Assembly: GCA_902363625.1 (NCBI GenBank)
Contig: CABJAS010000004.1
Location: 154,815-218,814 of the forward strand
Source: Clostridiaceae bacterium
GTDB taxonomy: Bacteria; Bacillota_I; Bacilli_A; Erysipelotrichales; Coprobacillaceae
DNA length: 64,000 bases
Direction of reading: 5' to 3'
Shown: positions 46,329 through 55,348 of the stretch, in pieces
How the letters are laid out: every line of letters starts with the position of its first letter
Position numbering within the stretch: position 1 is the first letter of the stretch
The notes under the pieces: generated by a model
Databases searched by the model: none
What the model saw: the letters and a program-made list of their open reading frames with translations, nothing else
Told to the model about the DNA's origin: nothing
Translations under genes and position numbers: made by a program

Positions 46329-46864
46329 TTATATTGATCAGCGGCAGTACGCATACAGGTAAAACAGTGCTGGCACAGCGCTTATTAGAAAAATATCACT
46401 ATCCGTATCTTTCGATTGACCATCTAAAGATGGGACTGATTCGCAGTGGCTATACATCTTTAACACCAAACAGCAGCGATCAGGAGCTGACAGACTACCT
46501 ATGGCCGGTAGTACGGGAGATAATAAAAACAAACATTGAAAATCATCAGCATATAATCATCGAAGGCTGTTATATTCCATTCGACTACAAAAAGGATTTT
46601 GATATAACTTACTTATCCGATATTCGTTTTATTTGTTTGATTTTTAGTGAAACATATATTCATTCACATTATAATGAAATCAGCAGGTATGAAAATCAGA
46701 TTGAAAAACGCTGGGAAGAGGAAGCCTTTAATAAACAAGAACTTATTGAAACAAACCAATATAATTTTGAGATGTGTCAGCGACATCAATGTGATTATAT
46801 AATGATGAAAGATAAATATGAAATTAACTTAGAAAGGTTATGTGAGAAATGGAGCAGAAAGTAA
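46325..46864 (+). CDS. P-loop kinase-like protein
   Basis: 179 residues. Walker A SGSTHTGKTVL lies at residues 6-16, then LSIDHLKMGLIRSGYT and IIIEGCYIPF, the pattern of 2-phosphoglycerate-kinase-like or adenylate-kinase-fold proteins. Substrate unknown. AAGGAG before ATG 46325 decides the start over one far upstream inside the previous gene. It overlaps the next gene by 16 bases. Confidence 0.72.
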   Translation: MIILISGSTHTGKTVLAQRLLEKYHYPYLSIDHLKMGLIRSGYTSLTPNSSDQELTDYLWPVVREIIKTNIENHQHIIIEGCYIPFDYKKDFDITYLSDIRFICLIFSETYIHSHYNEISRYENQIEKRWEEEAFNKQELIETNQYNFEMCQRHQCDYIMMKDKYEINLERLCEKWSRK

Positions 46865-47325
46865 AAAGCACAGGCTTTCAGTATATTATAAATGGGATAT
46901 GTCTTGTGGTTTTAGTGGGCGTCTTTGGATACCTGGTTTTAAATTGGAGTCATTTGCCTAATCAAATTCCTGCTCATTATGATGCCAGTGGAGCGATTGA
47001 CCGTTGGGGGAATAAAAATGAGTTATGGCTCTGCCCGATTATTTCTTTAATCCTTTTTGTTATTTTTACTGTTATTGAGAAATATTTAATTACCTGGGAA
47101 ATAAAAATGAATAACGGTAATATAAACAGCTATCGTATCGCTAAAGATATTGTACTGTTGGTAAAAATGATTTTAGTCATTGCATTTAGTTATATAACGA
47201 TCAATTCTTCAGGCTCTAACACATTGCCAAACACGTTTACTGTCATCCTAGTAGGATCAATATTTGCAGTTGTATCAGGGGGATTGATTTTGTATATGCA
47301 TATAAATAAAAAAGCAAACTTATAG
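46849..47325 (+). CDS. DUF1648 domain membrane protein
   Basis: 158 residues with four membrane helices. The segment LNWSHLPNQIPAHYDASGAIDRWGNKNELW is the DUF1648 signature. Related SdpI-type proteins give immunity to peptide toxins, but this call rests on the domain only. It starts 16 bases inside the preceding kinase gene, so it belongs to the same operon, and the next gene follows after 12 bases. Confidence 0.8.
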   Translation: MEQKVKSTGFQYIINGICLVVLVGVFGYLVLNWSHLPNQIPAHYDASGAIDRWGNKNELWLCPIISLILFVIFTVIEKYLITWEIKMNNGNINSYRIAKDIVLLVKMILVIAFSYITINSSGSNTLPNTFTVILVGSIFAVVSGGLILYMHINKKANL

Positions 47326-47337
47326 GAGGAATATGAA

Positions 47338-48606
47338 ATGCTTAAAAAGAACGGTGAAGAATTATTAAGAAAGTTTAGTGAGACAGCTTATCCTTATGAA
47401 ATTAAAAAGATCAATGATCGTATTTATCATGTAGTTGGCTTAGGACACAGCAACTCGATAGCGATTGAAGGCAATACGTCATGGATTCTAGTAGATACAC
47501 TAGATAGTGATCAGAGAGCTTTGCGAATGAAAGCAGAATTAATTAAAATTGCGGATAAACCGGTAAAAACGATTATTTTTACTCATAGTCATTATGATCA
47601 TCATGGCGGAAGTGGTGCATTTAAAGACACAGTTGAAGAAATTATTGCGTTTAAGCCTAAAAAAACACCATTAAAATATTATAATTTATTAGATGATGTA
47701 TTGCAGAAAAGAACTTTCAGACAATTCGGCTACGCTTTGAGTAATGAAGAATGTATTACACAAGGAATCGGGATTCGTGAAGGAAGAGCTGTGAACGATG
47801 GGACAGGTGTTTGTTTAGAGGCTAATGTTTTGTATGATCAAGATATTGTGGAAAGAGAAATTGATGGTGTAAAACTGCAATTCGTCTCTGCTGTCGGTGA
47901 AACTGACGATCAGCTCTTTGTCTGGCTGCCTGAAGATAAAGTGTTATGCTGCGGGGATAATTATTATGGATGTTTTCCTAATCTCTATGCCATCAGGGGA
48001 AGTCAGTATCGTGATATTGCCGCTTGGGTAGACAGTTTAAATTTAATTTTATCTTATCCTGCTGAAGCGGTTCTGCCGGGACATACAAAAGCCATCATAG
48101 GATATGATCAGGTTCAGGAGGTTCTAGGCAATTTTAAAGATGCGATTGAATTTATTCTGCTGGAAACATTAAAATGTATGAATAAAGGTATGAGTGAATC
48201 AGAAACAGTATCGGCGGTAGTTCTTCCACAAATTTGGGCTGACTTGCCGTATTTAGGGGAATTCTACGGAACAGTGGAATGGTCAGTACGTTCAGTCTAT
48301 CATGGTTACTTTGGCTGGTTTGATGGTAATCCGACTCATTTAGCACAATTATCAGATGAAACATTCGACACAAAATTGTTTTCTATGATTGGTGAAGAAA
48401 AGATGGAATCAGAAATTCGCACAGCATTAAATGAAGAAAATTATCAGATGGCTGTTCAATTATGCGATATTTTACTGAATGCCAAAGTGGATATACAAAA
48501 ATATAAAAAGTTAAAAGCAGAAGGCTTGATAGGCTTATCTAAACAGGTAACTTCTGCCAATGCACGCCATTATTATATTTGCAGTGCAAAAGAACTAATG
48601 GAATAA
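47338..48606 (+). CDS. Alkylsulfatase-like metallo-beta-lactamase hydrolase
   Basis: 422 residues. FTHSHYDHHGG is the dinuclear zinc motif; GLGHSNSIAIEG, the CCGDNYYGCFPNLYAIRG block and VLPGHTKAI are typical of SdsA1/YjcS-type alkyl sulfatases, followed by an alpha-helical dimerisation domain (about 250-350). The C-terminal sterol-carrier-type domain of full-length alkylsulfatases is not evident. No signal peptide, so it acts in the cytoplasm. AGGAGG lies before the ATG and a terminator follows. Confidence 0.82.
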   Translation: MLKKNGEELLRKFSETAYPYEIKKINDRIYHVVGLGHSNSIAIEGNTSWILVDTLDSDQRALRMKAELIKIADKPVKTIIFTHSHYDHHGGSGAFKDTVEEIIAFKPKKTPLKYYNLLDDVLQKRTFRQFGYALSNEECITQGIGIREGRAVNDGTGVCLEANVLYDQDIVEREIDGVKLQFVSAVGETDDQLFVWLPEDKVLCCGDNYYGCFPNLYAIRGSQYRDIAAWVDSLNLILSYPAEAVLPGHTKAIIGYDQVQEVLGNFKDAIEFILLETLKCMNKGMSESETVSAVVLPQIWADLPYLGEFYGTVEWSVRSVYHGYFGWFDGNPTHLAQLSDETFDTKLFSMIGEEKMESEIRTALNEENYQMAVQLCDILLNAKVDIQKYKKLKAEGLIGLSKQVTSANARHYYICSAKELME

Positions 48607-48609
48607 CCT

Positions 48610-48632
48610 AAGGTCCTAATGGACCTTTTTGT
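48610..48632 (+). terminator. Terminator of the alkylsulfatase-like operon
   Basis: AAGGTCC (48610-48616) pairs with GGACCTT (48621-48627), loop TAAT, then T residues. Confidence 0.82.
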
Positions 48633-48702
48633 TTAGATCGTGTCATTTAATAGGGAATATGATATAATTATAAAGAAATAAAATAAGATTAGGAGTACAA
48701 AA

Positions 48703-49323
48703 ATGGAAATAAGACCCGAGTTTAAGGAAATCAAAACATTTGATGAATTTATTAAATATTATTGGTATAAAGAAGAACTGCAAAAAATCTGCAAGGAATT
48801 AGGTATTGATCATTCAGGATCAAAAGGGGATCTGAATCATAATATCGAGGCTTATTTTAATGGACAGATAATAAAGAAAGTGAAACGTGTTAGTGTAAAA
48901 AAGAAAGATGTTGAATTAACTTTGGATACAAAGCTTTTAGAGAGTGGTTTTGCGATGAGAAATGAATATCGGGAATTTTTCGGACAACAGGTTGGGGTGA
49001 AAAACTTCAAGTTTACAGCTGATATGGCAGCGGCAATAAAGAAGGTTCGTCAGGAAAAAAATAAAGACTTCACGGTAAGAGATTTAATCGATGTTTATTA
49101 TGGGAAAAGTGATTATGCGAAGTATGACAGTTCAGCTTGTCAGTGGAATAAGTTTTTAAAAGCCTTCTGCCAAGATGAGAGAAATAATGTTTATAGGGAT
49201 AAATTAAAAGCAGCCGCAGCTTTGTGGAAACAGGTACGCCTTTCAACGCTAGATAAAGTTTATGATTATTCTATGGTTGATATTTATCGTGATGTTTTGG
49301 AAGAATTCCGTATAAAGGAATAA
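48703..49323 (+). CDS. SAP-domain / DUF6434 protein
   Basis: 206 residues. An N-terminal SAP-like helix-hairpin (YKEELQKICKELGIDHSGSKGDLNHNIEAYFNG), a basic linker (KKVKRVSVKKKD) and a DUF6434-type domain (FAMRNEYREFFGQQVGVKNFKFTADMAAAIKKVR). SAP domains often bind DNA or RNA, but the role of this architecture is unknown. A TATAAT-like -10 lies about 40 bases upstream. The next gene begins six bases after the stop. Confidence 0.75.
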   Translation: MEIRPEFKEIKTFDEFIKYYWYKEELQKICKELGIDHSGSKGDLNHNIEAYFNGQIIKKVKRVSVKKKDVELTLDTKLLESGFAMRNEYREFFGQQVGVKNFKFTADMAAAIKKVRQEKNKDFTVRDLIDVYYGKSDYAKYDSSACQWNKFLKAFCQDERNNVYRDKLKAAAALWKQVRLSTLDKVYDYSMVDIYRDVLEEFRIKE

Positions 49324-49329
49324 TAAGAT

Positions 49330-50028
49330 ATGAAAAGCACACAAATCGATTTGAAAAAAAGAGGATATATTGATGATAAAGAACTTCAAAATTATCAAGA
49401 AATGTCTCATACTACAATGGTTTTGTGGATAAATGATCCTGATCCTGTAAAGCGAAGTATTGCAGCTCATTATCTTGATGCTTTGCTTAAAGAAGACATA
49501 ATCTTATTGATCGATCAGCTAAAAAAAGAAAAATGTCTATATACAAGGATAGCGATCTGTGAGAAGCTTCAGACCGGCAATGCTTTAACGGCTTCATTAA
49601 TGGTAAAAGAACTCGGAAAGATCGGACATAATCAATATCATGCCCTGCCAAAAAGAAGCTCCGCAAAAAAATCATATCCTTTGCCTAGAGACATAATCGC
49701 TCGTTATTTAGGGAAAATGGATACAGTTATTTTTCCTATTTTATTAGAAGTATTAGAGACAAACGATGCAAATCAAATCAGTGAGGTGTTGGATGCAATC
49801 GGATTTATGGCATTTTACCACCCTTCTCTTGCGACTAAGGAAAACGCTGAAAAGATTTATACCATTTTTGATCGGTATCAGGACAACCCTTTACTAATTT
49901 GGAAAGGCTTAACCTGTCTATCCGCTTTTCCACTTCAAGAAACAAAATTAATCTTACAAGGCTACGCCTGTCAATCTGGTGTTTTGAGGTTGGAAGCACA
50001 ACGCTCGTTACACTTAATGATGAAATAA
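49330..50028 (+). CDS. HEAT-repeat-like protein of unknown function
   Basis: 232 residues of alpha-helical repeat character: WINDPDPVKRSIAAHYLDALLKED, ARYLGKMDTVIFPILLEVLETNDANQISEVLDAIG and others spaced as HEAT or Armadillo-type units. Such repeats bind proteins or DNA (for example AlkD-like), but no catalytic residue can be named. It is six bases downstream of the SAP/DUF6434 gene, so the two are probably one operon. Confidence 0.65.
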   Translation: MKSTQIDLKKRGYIDDKELQNYQEMSHTTMVLWINDPDPVKRSIAAHYLDALLKEDIILLIDQLKKEKCLYTRIAICEKLQTGNALTASLMVKELGKIGHNQYHALPKRSSAKKSYPLPRDIIARYLGKMDTVIFPILLEVLETNDANQISEVLDAIGFMAFYHPSLATKENAEKIYTIFDRYQDNPLLIWKGLTCLSAFPLQETKLILQGYACQSGVLRLEAQRSLHLMMK

Positions 50029-50063
50029 AAAGGATTCCTAAACTAAAATAGGAATCCTTTTTT
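50025..50063. terminator. Bidirectional terminator
   Basis: AAAGGATTCCTA (50029-50040) pairs perfectly with TAGGAATCCTTT (50049-50060). T residues on both strands serve both converging genes. Confidence 0.85.
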
Positions 50064-50455
50064 TACCAGTTTGCCATATTCATATCATCTTCAATAGTCT
50101 TATTTATAATATCCTGATAATGGTCTAGCTTTTTAGTCATATAGTCCAGTCTCAAACGGGCTTCTTCAAAATCAATTTCAGCAATTTCTTTTTGCCTTTT
50201 TAAAATCTCGTATCGTCTTTTTATGGTTTGATCTCCTTCTAAACATAAGTTGACATATTCTTTAATAGCTTCAATTGACATACCGGAATCACGTAAATGT
50301 TTAACGCCGATGAACCAATTCAAGCAGGCGTCATCAAAGATGCGATTATTATTTTTATCGCGTTTAACCGGTGGGATTAATCCCTGATCGCTGTAAAAGC
50401 GAACGGTATGCTCTGTAATATGCAGTTTTGTGGCAATTTCTTTGACCGTATACAT
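50063..50455 (-). CDS. MerR family regulator
   Basis: 130 residues. MYTVKEIATKLHITEHTVRFYSDQGLIPPVKRDKNNNRIF is the MerR winged helix, followed by LNWFIGVKHLRDSGMSIEAIKEYV and a coiled coil. AAAAGGAG before the ATG at 50455 decides the start; an upstream in-frame ATG would run into the operator and the next gene. It is divergent from an MFS gene with a perfect dyad promoter (50485-50515) between them. Confidence 0.87.
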   Translation of the reverse strand: MYTVKEIATKLHITEHTVRFYSDQGLIPPVKRDKNNNRIFDDACLNWFIGVKHLRDSGMSIEAIKEYVNLCLEGDQTIKRRYEILKRQKEIAEIDFEEARLRLDYMTKKLDHYQDIINKTIEDDMNMANW

Positions 50456-50484
50456 AAATTTTTCTCCTTTTTTATAAAAAATGC

Positions 50485-50515
50485 TTGCCTTCGTGTTACA
50501 CGAAGGTGATACATT
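50485..50515 (+). promoter_or_regulatory. MerR-type promoter and operator of the MFS gene
   Basis: TTGCCT (50485-50490), 19-bp spacer, TACATT (50510-50515). Inside lies a perfect 19-bp palindrome, CCTTCGTGT-T-ACACGAAGG (50488-50506). Confidence 0.82.
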
Positions 50516-50575
50516 AATTCTAACAGATATTGCATAGATAAGCAAACACTGTATAAATAGATAGGAGGAAATAAA

Positions 50576-51769
50576 ATGAATCAAACTAAATTATGGACAA
50601 AAGATTATTTATGTGTCTTATTTACTACATTTTTTGCAGCAGTAACACATAATATCTTTATCTCTATTTTTCCTTTATATGTTGTCGAAATAGGAGGAAA
50701 TAATGCATTAGCCGGGGCAATGATTACCGGTTTAGTGGTTGCCAGTACAATTACTCGTTTAATCTGTGGTTCTTTGCTTGATCGTTATGGACGACGCAAA
50801 ATGTTGATGATCGGGGGTTTTTTATTTGCGTTAAATACGATCGCTTATAATTTTGTCAGTAATATTCCGGGATTGTTCATGCTGCGTATCTTGAATGGAA
50901 TCAGTCAGGGGATTTATTTTGGTGCAGCAAGTACAATGGTGGCAGATATCGTTCCAGAAGAGCGTTTAGTGGATGGAATTGGATATTTTGGAATTGCCGG
51001 AAGTTTAGCGGCTGCTTTTGCGCCTATGATTGGATTAGAGATATTTCAAAATCTAGGAGCATCTAACCTGTTTTTATTTGTCTCTTTCTTTGCAACGGTA
51101 GGAGCATTGTTTACACTTTGGATCAAATCAGATTTTATTGCTGCACCTGTTGTTAAAGGGGAAGAAAACCATGGATTTAAAATACCAAAACTTTCAATGC
51201 TGATCGAGTTTAGTGTGTTGGTACCGGCTATTATTTCATTCTTTATTACGTTTGGAAACAGCTCAGTAGCCAATTTCCTAGCCGCCTGTGGGATTGAAAG
51301 AGGCATCACCAGCATTAGCTTATTTTTTATGGTAAACAGTATTTCAATGATTATCATACGTTTGTTTACAGGAAGGCTAACCAATCGCTATGGACTGTCT
51401 CGTTTGATTTTTACAGGAGCAGTTTTGGTCGGTATTGGTTTTGTAACAATTGCCTTTGCATATGATACGTTTATGATTATTGGTGCAGGTATTCTTTGTG
51501 GTATAGGTATGGGTATCACTACCCCTTTATTAAATACCATGATTTTTAAGATAGCCAGCCCACAAAGAAAAGGAGTGGCTAACTCAACCTTTGCCTTATT
51601 TGGTGATATTGGAAACGGGATTGGAGCAACTGTCTGGGGAGCTTTATCGCAGTATAGTGGGTATACGATCACATATCTTGTCTCTGCAATCTGTATCGTC
51701 ATTGCTGTCATTATTCATTTGTTTACATTAATTCCTAAGATAAAATTAAATCCACAATATGATAGGTAG
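50576..51769 (+). CDS. MFS family transporter under MerR control
   Basis: 397 residues, 12 membrane helices. The motif RLICGSLLDRYGRRKMLMIGG between helices 2 and 3 is the MFS signature; RLFTGRLTNRYGLSRL is its equivalent in the second half. Closely resembles the MFS protein encoded at 54176 (both start with LWTKxY). AGGAGG lies before the ATG. Controlled by the adjacent merR gene, which suggests drug-inducible efflux. A terminator follows. Confidence 0.88.
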   Translation: MNQTKLWTKDYLCVLFTTFFAAVTHNIFISIFPLYVVEIGGNNALAGAMITGLVVASTITRLICGSLLDRYGRRKMLMIGGFLFALNTIAYNFVSNIPGLFMLRILNGISQGIYFGAASTMVADIVPEERLVDGIGYFGIAGSLAAAFAPMIGLEIFQNLGASNLFLFVSFFATVGALFTLWIKSDFIAAPVVKGEENHGFKIPKLSMLIEFSVLVPAIISFFITFGNSSVANFLAACGIERGITSISLFFMVNSISMIIIRLFTGRLTNRYGLSRLIFTGAVLVGIGFVTIAFAYDTFMIIGAGILCGIGMGITTPLLNTMIFKIASPQRKGVANSTFALFGDIGNGIGATVWGALSQYSGYTITYLVSAICIVIAVIIHLFTLIPKIKLNPQYDR

Positions 51770-51795
51770 AATTTCGATTCTATCTTTTTATTTTC
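51763..51795 (+). terminator. Terminator of the MFS gene
   Basis: GATAGGTAGAAT and ATTCTATC form an eight-base stem with one bulge and a TTCG loop, followed by T residues; the left arm overlaps the stop. Confidence 0.7.
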
Positions 51796-51870
51796 TAACA
51801 AAAAATTAACTTTTCTTATTCATAGCGCAGTAGTAAAATAGGGTTAGAGAGTAATAAATGAGGGATAAAA

Positions 51871-52323
51871 ATGGAAATGGTTAAATTTGATCAGAGAGAT
51901 GATACAATAATCAACCAATTAATGGATATATGGGAAAACTCTGTTCGAGCAACCCATTTGTTTTTAAAAGAAGAGGATATTTTAAGAATAACGGAGTATG
52001 TTCCACAGGAATTAACACAGATTCCGGTCTTGATAGCTGCAAAGAAGGATGGAAGGATTGTTGGATTTATGGGGATCGATCAAGATAGTTTGGAAATGCT
52101 GTTTATTTTAGATAAGGAACGTGGACAGGGGATCGGAAAAAAACTGTTAGAATATGCGATCCTGAATGAACATGTGGATCGTCTGAGTGTAAATGAACAA
52201 AATCCTCAAGCTAGAGGGTTTTATGAGTATATGGGATTTGCAGTTGAAAAAAGAAGTGAGCAAGATGATCACGGCAATCCTTTTCCCTTGCTCCATATGC
52301 GTTACAAAAGAGAAGAGGATTAA
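51871..52323 (+). CDS. GNAT acetyltransferase
   Basis: 150 residues. WENSVRATHLFLKEEDI at the N-terminus, LFILDKERGQGIGKKLLEYAI as the acetyl-CoA loop and NEQNPQARGFYEYMGFAVEKR near the C-terminus define a GNAT enzyme of the YjaB/PhnO-like type. The acceptor is unknown. Weak GAGGG lies before the ATG. The next small gene starts just after its stop. Confidence 0.8.
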   Translation: MEMVKFDQRDDTIINQLMDIWENSVRATHLFLKEEDILRITEYVPQELTQIPVLIAAKKDGRIVGFMGIDQDSLEMLFILDKERGQGIGKKLLEYAILNEHVDRLSVNEQNPQARGFYEYMGFAVEKRSEQDDHGNPFPLLHMRYKREED

Positions 52324-52324
52324 A

Positions 52325-52507
52325 ATGAAATCTAAAAAGACACTGATATTTTCTATTGCTTTAATGATTGTAGCATTAGTATTGATGTTGTTTGGTATCT
52401 ATTTTGGTAAGCTGTCAGATACCGCAATTAGGATTGTCGGCATTACGATTTTATTAGATTTAGTGATGATTGTGTTTAATTATATGAGCATTAAAAAAAT
52501 GAAATAA
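52325..52507 (+). CDS. Small two-helix membrane protein
   Basis: 60 residues with two membrane helices (about 7-27 and 36-54) joined by a short GKLSDTAIR loop. AAGAGGA precedes ATG 52325, one base after the GNAT stop. It lies 13 bases before the hydrogenase gene, so it may be part of that transcript. Function unknown. Confidence 0.6.
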   Translation: MKSKKTLIFSIALMIVALVLMLFGIYFGKLSDTAIRIVGITILLDLVMIVFNYMSIKKMK

Positions 52508-52520
52508 AGGAGAGATGTAT

Positions 52521-54029
52521 ATGAGAGGGGTTTATTCATCTATTACAGATATTCGCAGAAAGATTTTTACTGAAATAGCGAGAATGGCTTATAATGGAAA
52601 TTATCATGACTTAGAAGAAATACCGTATAAGATTATTCCGGGAGAAATTGGAACATATCGCGGCAGTGTCTTTTTGGAAAGGGCGATCGTAGGAGAACGT
52701 CTGCGCTTAGCAATGGGTTTGCCTTTAAGACCGATTGATCAGCACGCTCCTTTAACAACGGGAGTAAGTGAAAGTATTGTGGCAGAGAAATATTATGAAC
52801 CACCACTTATTAATATTATTAAATTTGCTTGTCACGCCTGTCCTGATAATCAAGTAACGGTCACGAATGCCTGTCAAGGCTGTTTAGCCCGTTCATGTAA
52901 AGAGGTTTGTCCTAAAAATGCGATAAGTATTGTTGACGGGAAGAGTGTGATCGATCAGGAAAAATGTATTAAGTGCGGTCTTTGCATGAAGGCATGTTCG
53001 TATGATGCGATTATTAAACTGCAACGTCCTTGTGCAAAAGCCTGTGGTATGGATGCGATAAAAACGGATGTGAATGGGCATGCAGATATCGATTATGATA
53101 AATGTGTTTCATGCGGTATGTGTTTAGTAAATTGTCCGTTTGGTGCTATCAGTGATAAAGGACAAATCTTTCAGCTGATTACTTCAATCAAAAACGGAGA
53201 TAAGGTAATTGCGGCTGTTGCTCCGGCATTCGTTGGACAGTTCGGTCCCAAAGTTACTCCGGAAAAGTTAAAAGGAGCGATGCGCCAGTTAGGCTTTGCC
53301 GATGTGGTAGAAGTAGCTGTAGGTGCAGATTTATGTACTTTAGATGAAGCAGAAGACTTTTTAGAAAAAGTGCCTTCTAAGCAGCCGTTTATGGCGACAT
53401 CTTGCTGTCCTGCTTGGTCAGTTATGGCAAAAAAGCTGTTTCCTGAATTCAAACCTTATATTTCGATGGCATTAACACCAATGGTATTAACTGCAAGAAT
53501 GATTAAAAAAGATAACCCCGACTGTAAAGTTGTATTTGTGGGACCATGTGCGGCAAAGAAGCTGGAAGCCTCACGTAAATCGGTGAGAAGCGATGTCGAT
53601 TTTGTATTAACTTTTGAAGAAATTATGGGGATGTTTGAAGCAAAAGACATTCATTTAGATCAATTAGCAGAACAAGATCCGTTTATCAAAGCAACAGCTG
53701 CCGGGCGTGGTTTTGCGGTGAGCGGAGGAGTGGCTCAAGCAGTGGTCGATTGTATTCATAAAACTCACCCAGATCGTGAAGTCAAAGTGCATGCTGAAGA
53801 GAGTTTGCAGAACTGCCGTAAGATGCTAAAAGATGCAAAGGCAGGAAAATATGACGGGTACTTGCTTGAGGGAATGGCATGTCCGGGTGGCTGTGTCGCC
53901 GGAGCGGGAACGCTGCAATCTATCGTTCGTTCAACAACGGCTGTGAATAAATTTAAAAATACAACAGAAGCTAAAAATGCGGCAGACAGCGAATATGCTG
54001 AACGTCTGCATGAATTATTAGAAAAATAG
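52521..54029 (+). CDS. Monomeric [FeFe]-hydrogenase with ferredoxin domains (group B-type)
   Basis: 502 residues. Ferredoxin-like region (about 95-215) with cysteine sets CQGCLARSCKEVCPK, CIKCGLCMKACSY and CVSCGMCLVNCPF for 4Fe-4S clusters. The H-cluster domain has all three loops: TSCCPAW (293-299), GPCAAKK with C343, and EGMACPGGC with C454 and C458. The loop spelling TSCCPAW matches group B enzymes. It should couple ferredoxin to H2 formation or oxidation in the cytoplasm of an anaerobe. No maturases (HydE/F/G) are in this window. AGGAG is two bases from ATG 52515 but eight from 52521, so 52521 is preferred. Confidence 0.9.
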   Translation: MRGVYSSITDIRRKIFTEIARMAYNGNYHDLEEIPYKIIPGEIGTYRGSVFLERAIVGERLRLAMGLPLRPIDQHAPLTTGVSESIVAEKYYEPPLINIIKFACHACPDNQVTVTNACQGCLARSCKEVCPKNAISIVDGKSVIDQEKCIKCGLCMKACSYDAIIKLQRPCAKACGMDAIKTDVNGHADIDYDKCVSCGMCLVNCPFGAISDKGQIFQLITSIKNGDKVIAAVAPAFVGQFGPKVTPEKLKGAMRQLGFADVVEVAVGADLCTLDEAEDFLEKVPSKQPFMATSCCPAWSVMAKKLFPEFKPYISMALTPMVLTARMIKKDNPDCKVVFVGPCAAKKLEASRKSVRSDVDFVLTFEEIMGMFEAKDIHLDQLAEQDPFIKATAAGRGFAVSGGVAQAVVDCIHKTHPDREVKVHAEESLQNCRKMLKDAKAGKYDGYLLEGMACPGGCVAGAGTLQSIVRSTTAVNKFKNTTEAKNAADSEYAERLHELLEK

Positions 54030-54033
54030 ATCC

Positions 54034-54070
54034 AATCCTTATAAACACTGAACAGTTTATAAGGATTTTT
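54034..54070 (+). terminator. Terminator of the hydrogenase gene
   Basis: AATCCTTATAAAC (54034-54046) pairs with GTTTATAAGGATT (54055-54067), eight-base loop and T residues. Confidence 0.88.
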
Positions 54071-54092
54071 TGATGTTTTTTAAATTTAAGTA

Positions 54093-54123
54093 TTGACTTG
54101 GAGTTAACTCCAAAATGTATCCT
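54093..54123 (+). promoter_or_regulatory. MerR-type promoter without an adjacent merR gene
   Basis: TTGACT (54093-54098), 19-bp spacer, TATCCT (54118-54123). The perfect palindrome TTGGAGTT-AACTCCAA (54098-54113) sits in the spacer with the same offset as in the other MerR-type promoters of this window. Confidence 0.7.
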
Positions 54124-54175
54124 TTAATTAGGAAGAGCTAAATACTCTGACAAAACAGCTTAAATTGGGGGTATT

Positions 54176-55336
54176 ATGGAAGAAAAATTATGGACAAAAA
54201 AATATATATTGGCAGTAAGTATCTTATTTGGCATTTGCTTTTGTTCAAATATCGTTTTATCTGTACTCACTATCTTCGCAAAAAATCTAACTGGCTTGGA
54301 TACTTATGCAGGATTGATGACATCAATATTTACAATTGCCGCTTTATCGGTACGCTTTGCTGCGGGGGTACTGTTAGATAAGTTCAACTGTAAACGTGTT
54401 ATTTTAAGCGGTATCAGCCTGATGATCATTGCGTCTTTCTTGTTTATTAGCTGTGATGATATTACAGCGGCATTGGTTTATCGTGCTGTGCAGGGGATTG
54501 GTTTTGGTATTGCTTCAACCGGGGCAAGCACCTATGTGACAAAGGTTTGTCATCCTAATCGTCTTTTAGAAGGCGTGAGCTATGCTGCTATTGCTAATTC
54601 CTTAACTGGGGTTATCGGACCTTCTCTTGCTTATGCATTAATCGGAAAACATTACGATCAGTTTCAGTTATTGTTTATTGTCGCTGCTCTCATCGCTGTT
54701 GGCACCTTCCTATTGATGCTTTTAGGAAAGGATGCACATCAGCAGACAATCACAAGTTCAGCAGTAAAAGAAAAGAATAAAAAAATTAAAAGGAATGCTT
54801 TGTGTTTACCGGTAATGATCCTATTTTTAAATTCACTAACTCAGAGCGCCATTACTTCTTTTGTTTCTTTATATGCAATAAGTTTGGGTTTTGCAGGGGC
54901 AGGGTCTTTCTTTTCTGTCAATGCCATTGGGATGATTGCATCTCGTTTTGTAATGAATCCATTAGTAAAAAGATTTGGTCAGTTTAGAACGATTTTAATT
55001 AACTCTGCTGTCTTTTTTATCAGTGTTTTTCTATTATCAAAAGTGACAGCAATGTGGCAGATGCTTGTTATAGCTTTGCCGGCAGGATTTTCAATTGGAG
55101 CGATTTCACCTATAATTAATACGTTTATGATTCAAAATATGCCTGCTAATAAAAGTGGGATTGCCAATGCTCTTTATTATAGTTCAATGGATATTGGCTA
55201 TGCAATTGGATCTATAATATGGGGGATAGTGGCGACTATGACAGGATATGCAAATGTTTTCTTTATTGGAGCGTTGATTCAGATTATATGTGTTGTATTT
55301 AGTGAGATACAGTGTAAAGTATTTAAACTTAGATAG
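54176..55336 (+). CDS. MFS family transporter
   Basis: 386 residues, 12 membrane helices. RFAAGVLLDKFNCKRVILSGI is the helix 2-3 motif. It begins with EEKLWTKKYIL and is alike in length and pattern to the MFS protein at 50576, so the two are likely paralogues. Only a weak GGGGG precedes the ATG. It heads an operon with two flavodoxin-type genes, all behind an orphan MerR-type promoter, which suggests a response to a toxic redox-active compound. Confidence 0.85.
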   Translation: MEEKLWTKKYILAVSILFGICFCSNIVLSVLTIFAKNLTGLDTYAGLMTSIFTIAALSVRFAAGVLLDKFNCKRVILSGISLMIIASFLFISCDDITAALVYRAVQGIGFGIASTGASTYVTKVCHPNRLLEGVSYAAIANSLTGVIGPSLAYALIGKHYDQFQLLFIVAALIAVGTFLLMLLGKDAHQQTITSSAVKEKNKKIKRNALCLPVMILFLNSLTQSAITSFVSLYAISLGFAGAGSFFSVNAIGMIASRFVMNPLVKRFGQFRTILINSAVFFISVFLLSKVTAMWQMLVIALPAGFSIGAISPIINTFMIQNMPANKSGIANALYYSSMDIGYAIGSIIWGIVATMTGYANVFFIGALIQIICVVFSEIQCKVFKLR

Positions 55337-55348
55337 GAGGAAATATAG

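Noticed and set aside
51046-51711. Two minus-strand frames (112 and 107 codons) opposite the MFS gene
   Set aside because: Hydrophobic-protein genes often leave long antisense frames; no ribosome site or family pattern.
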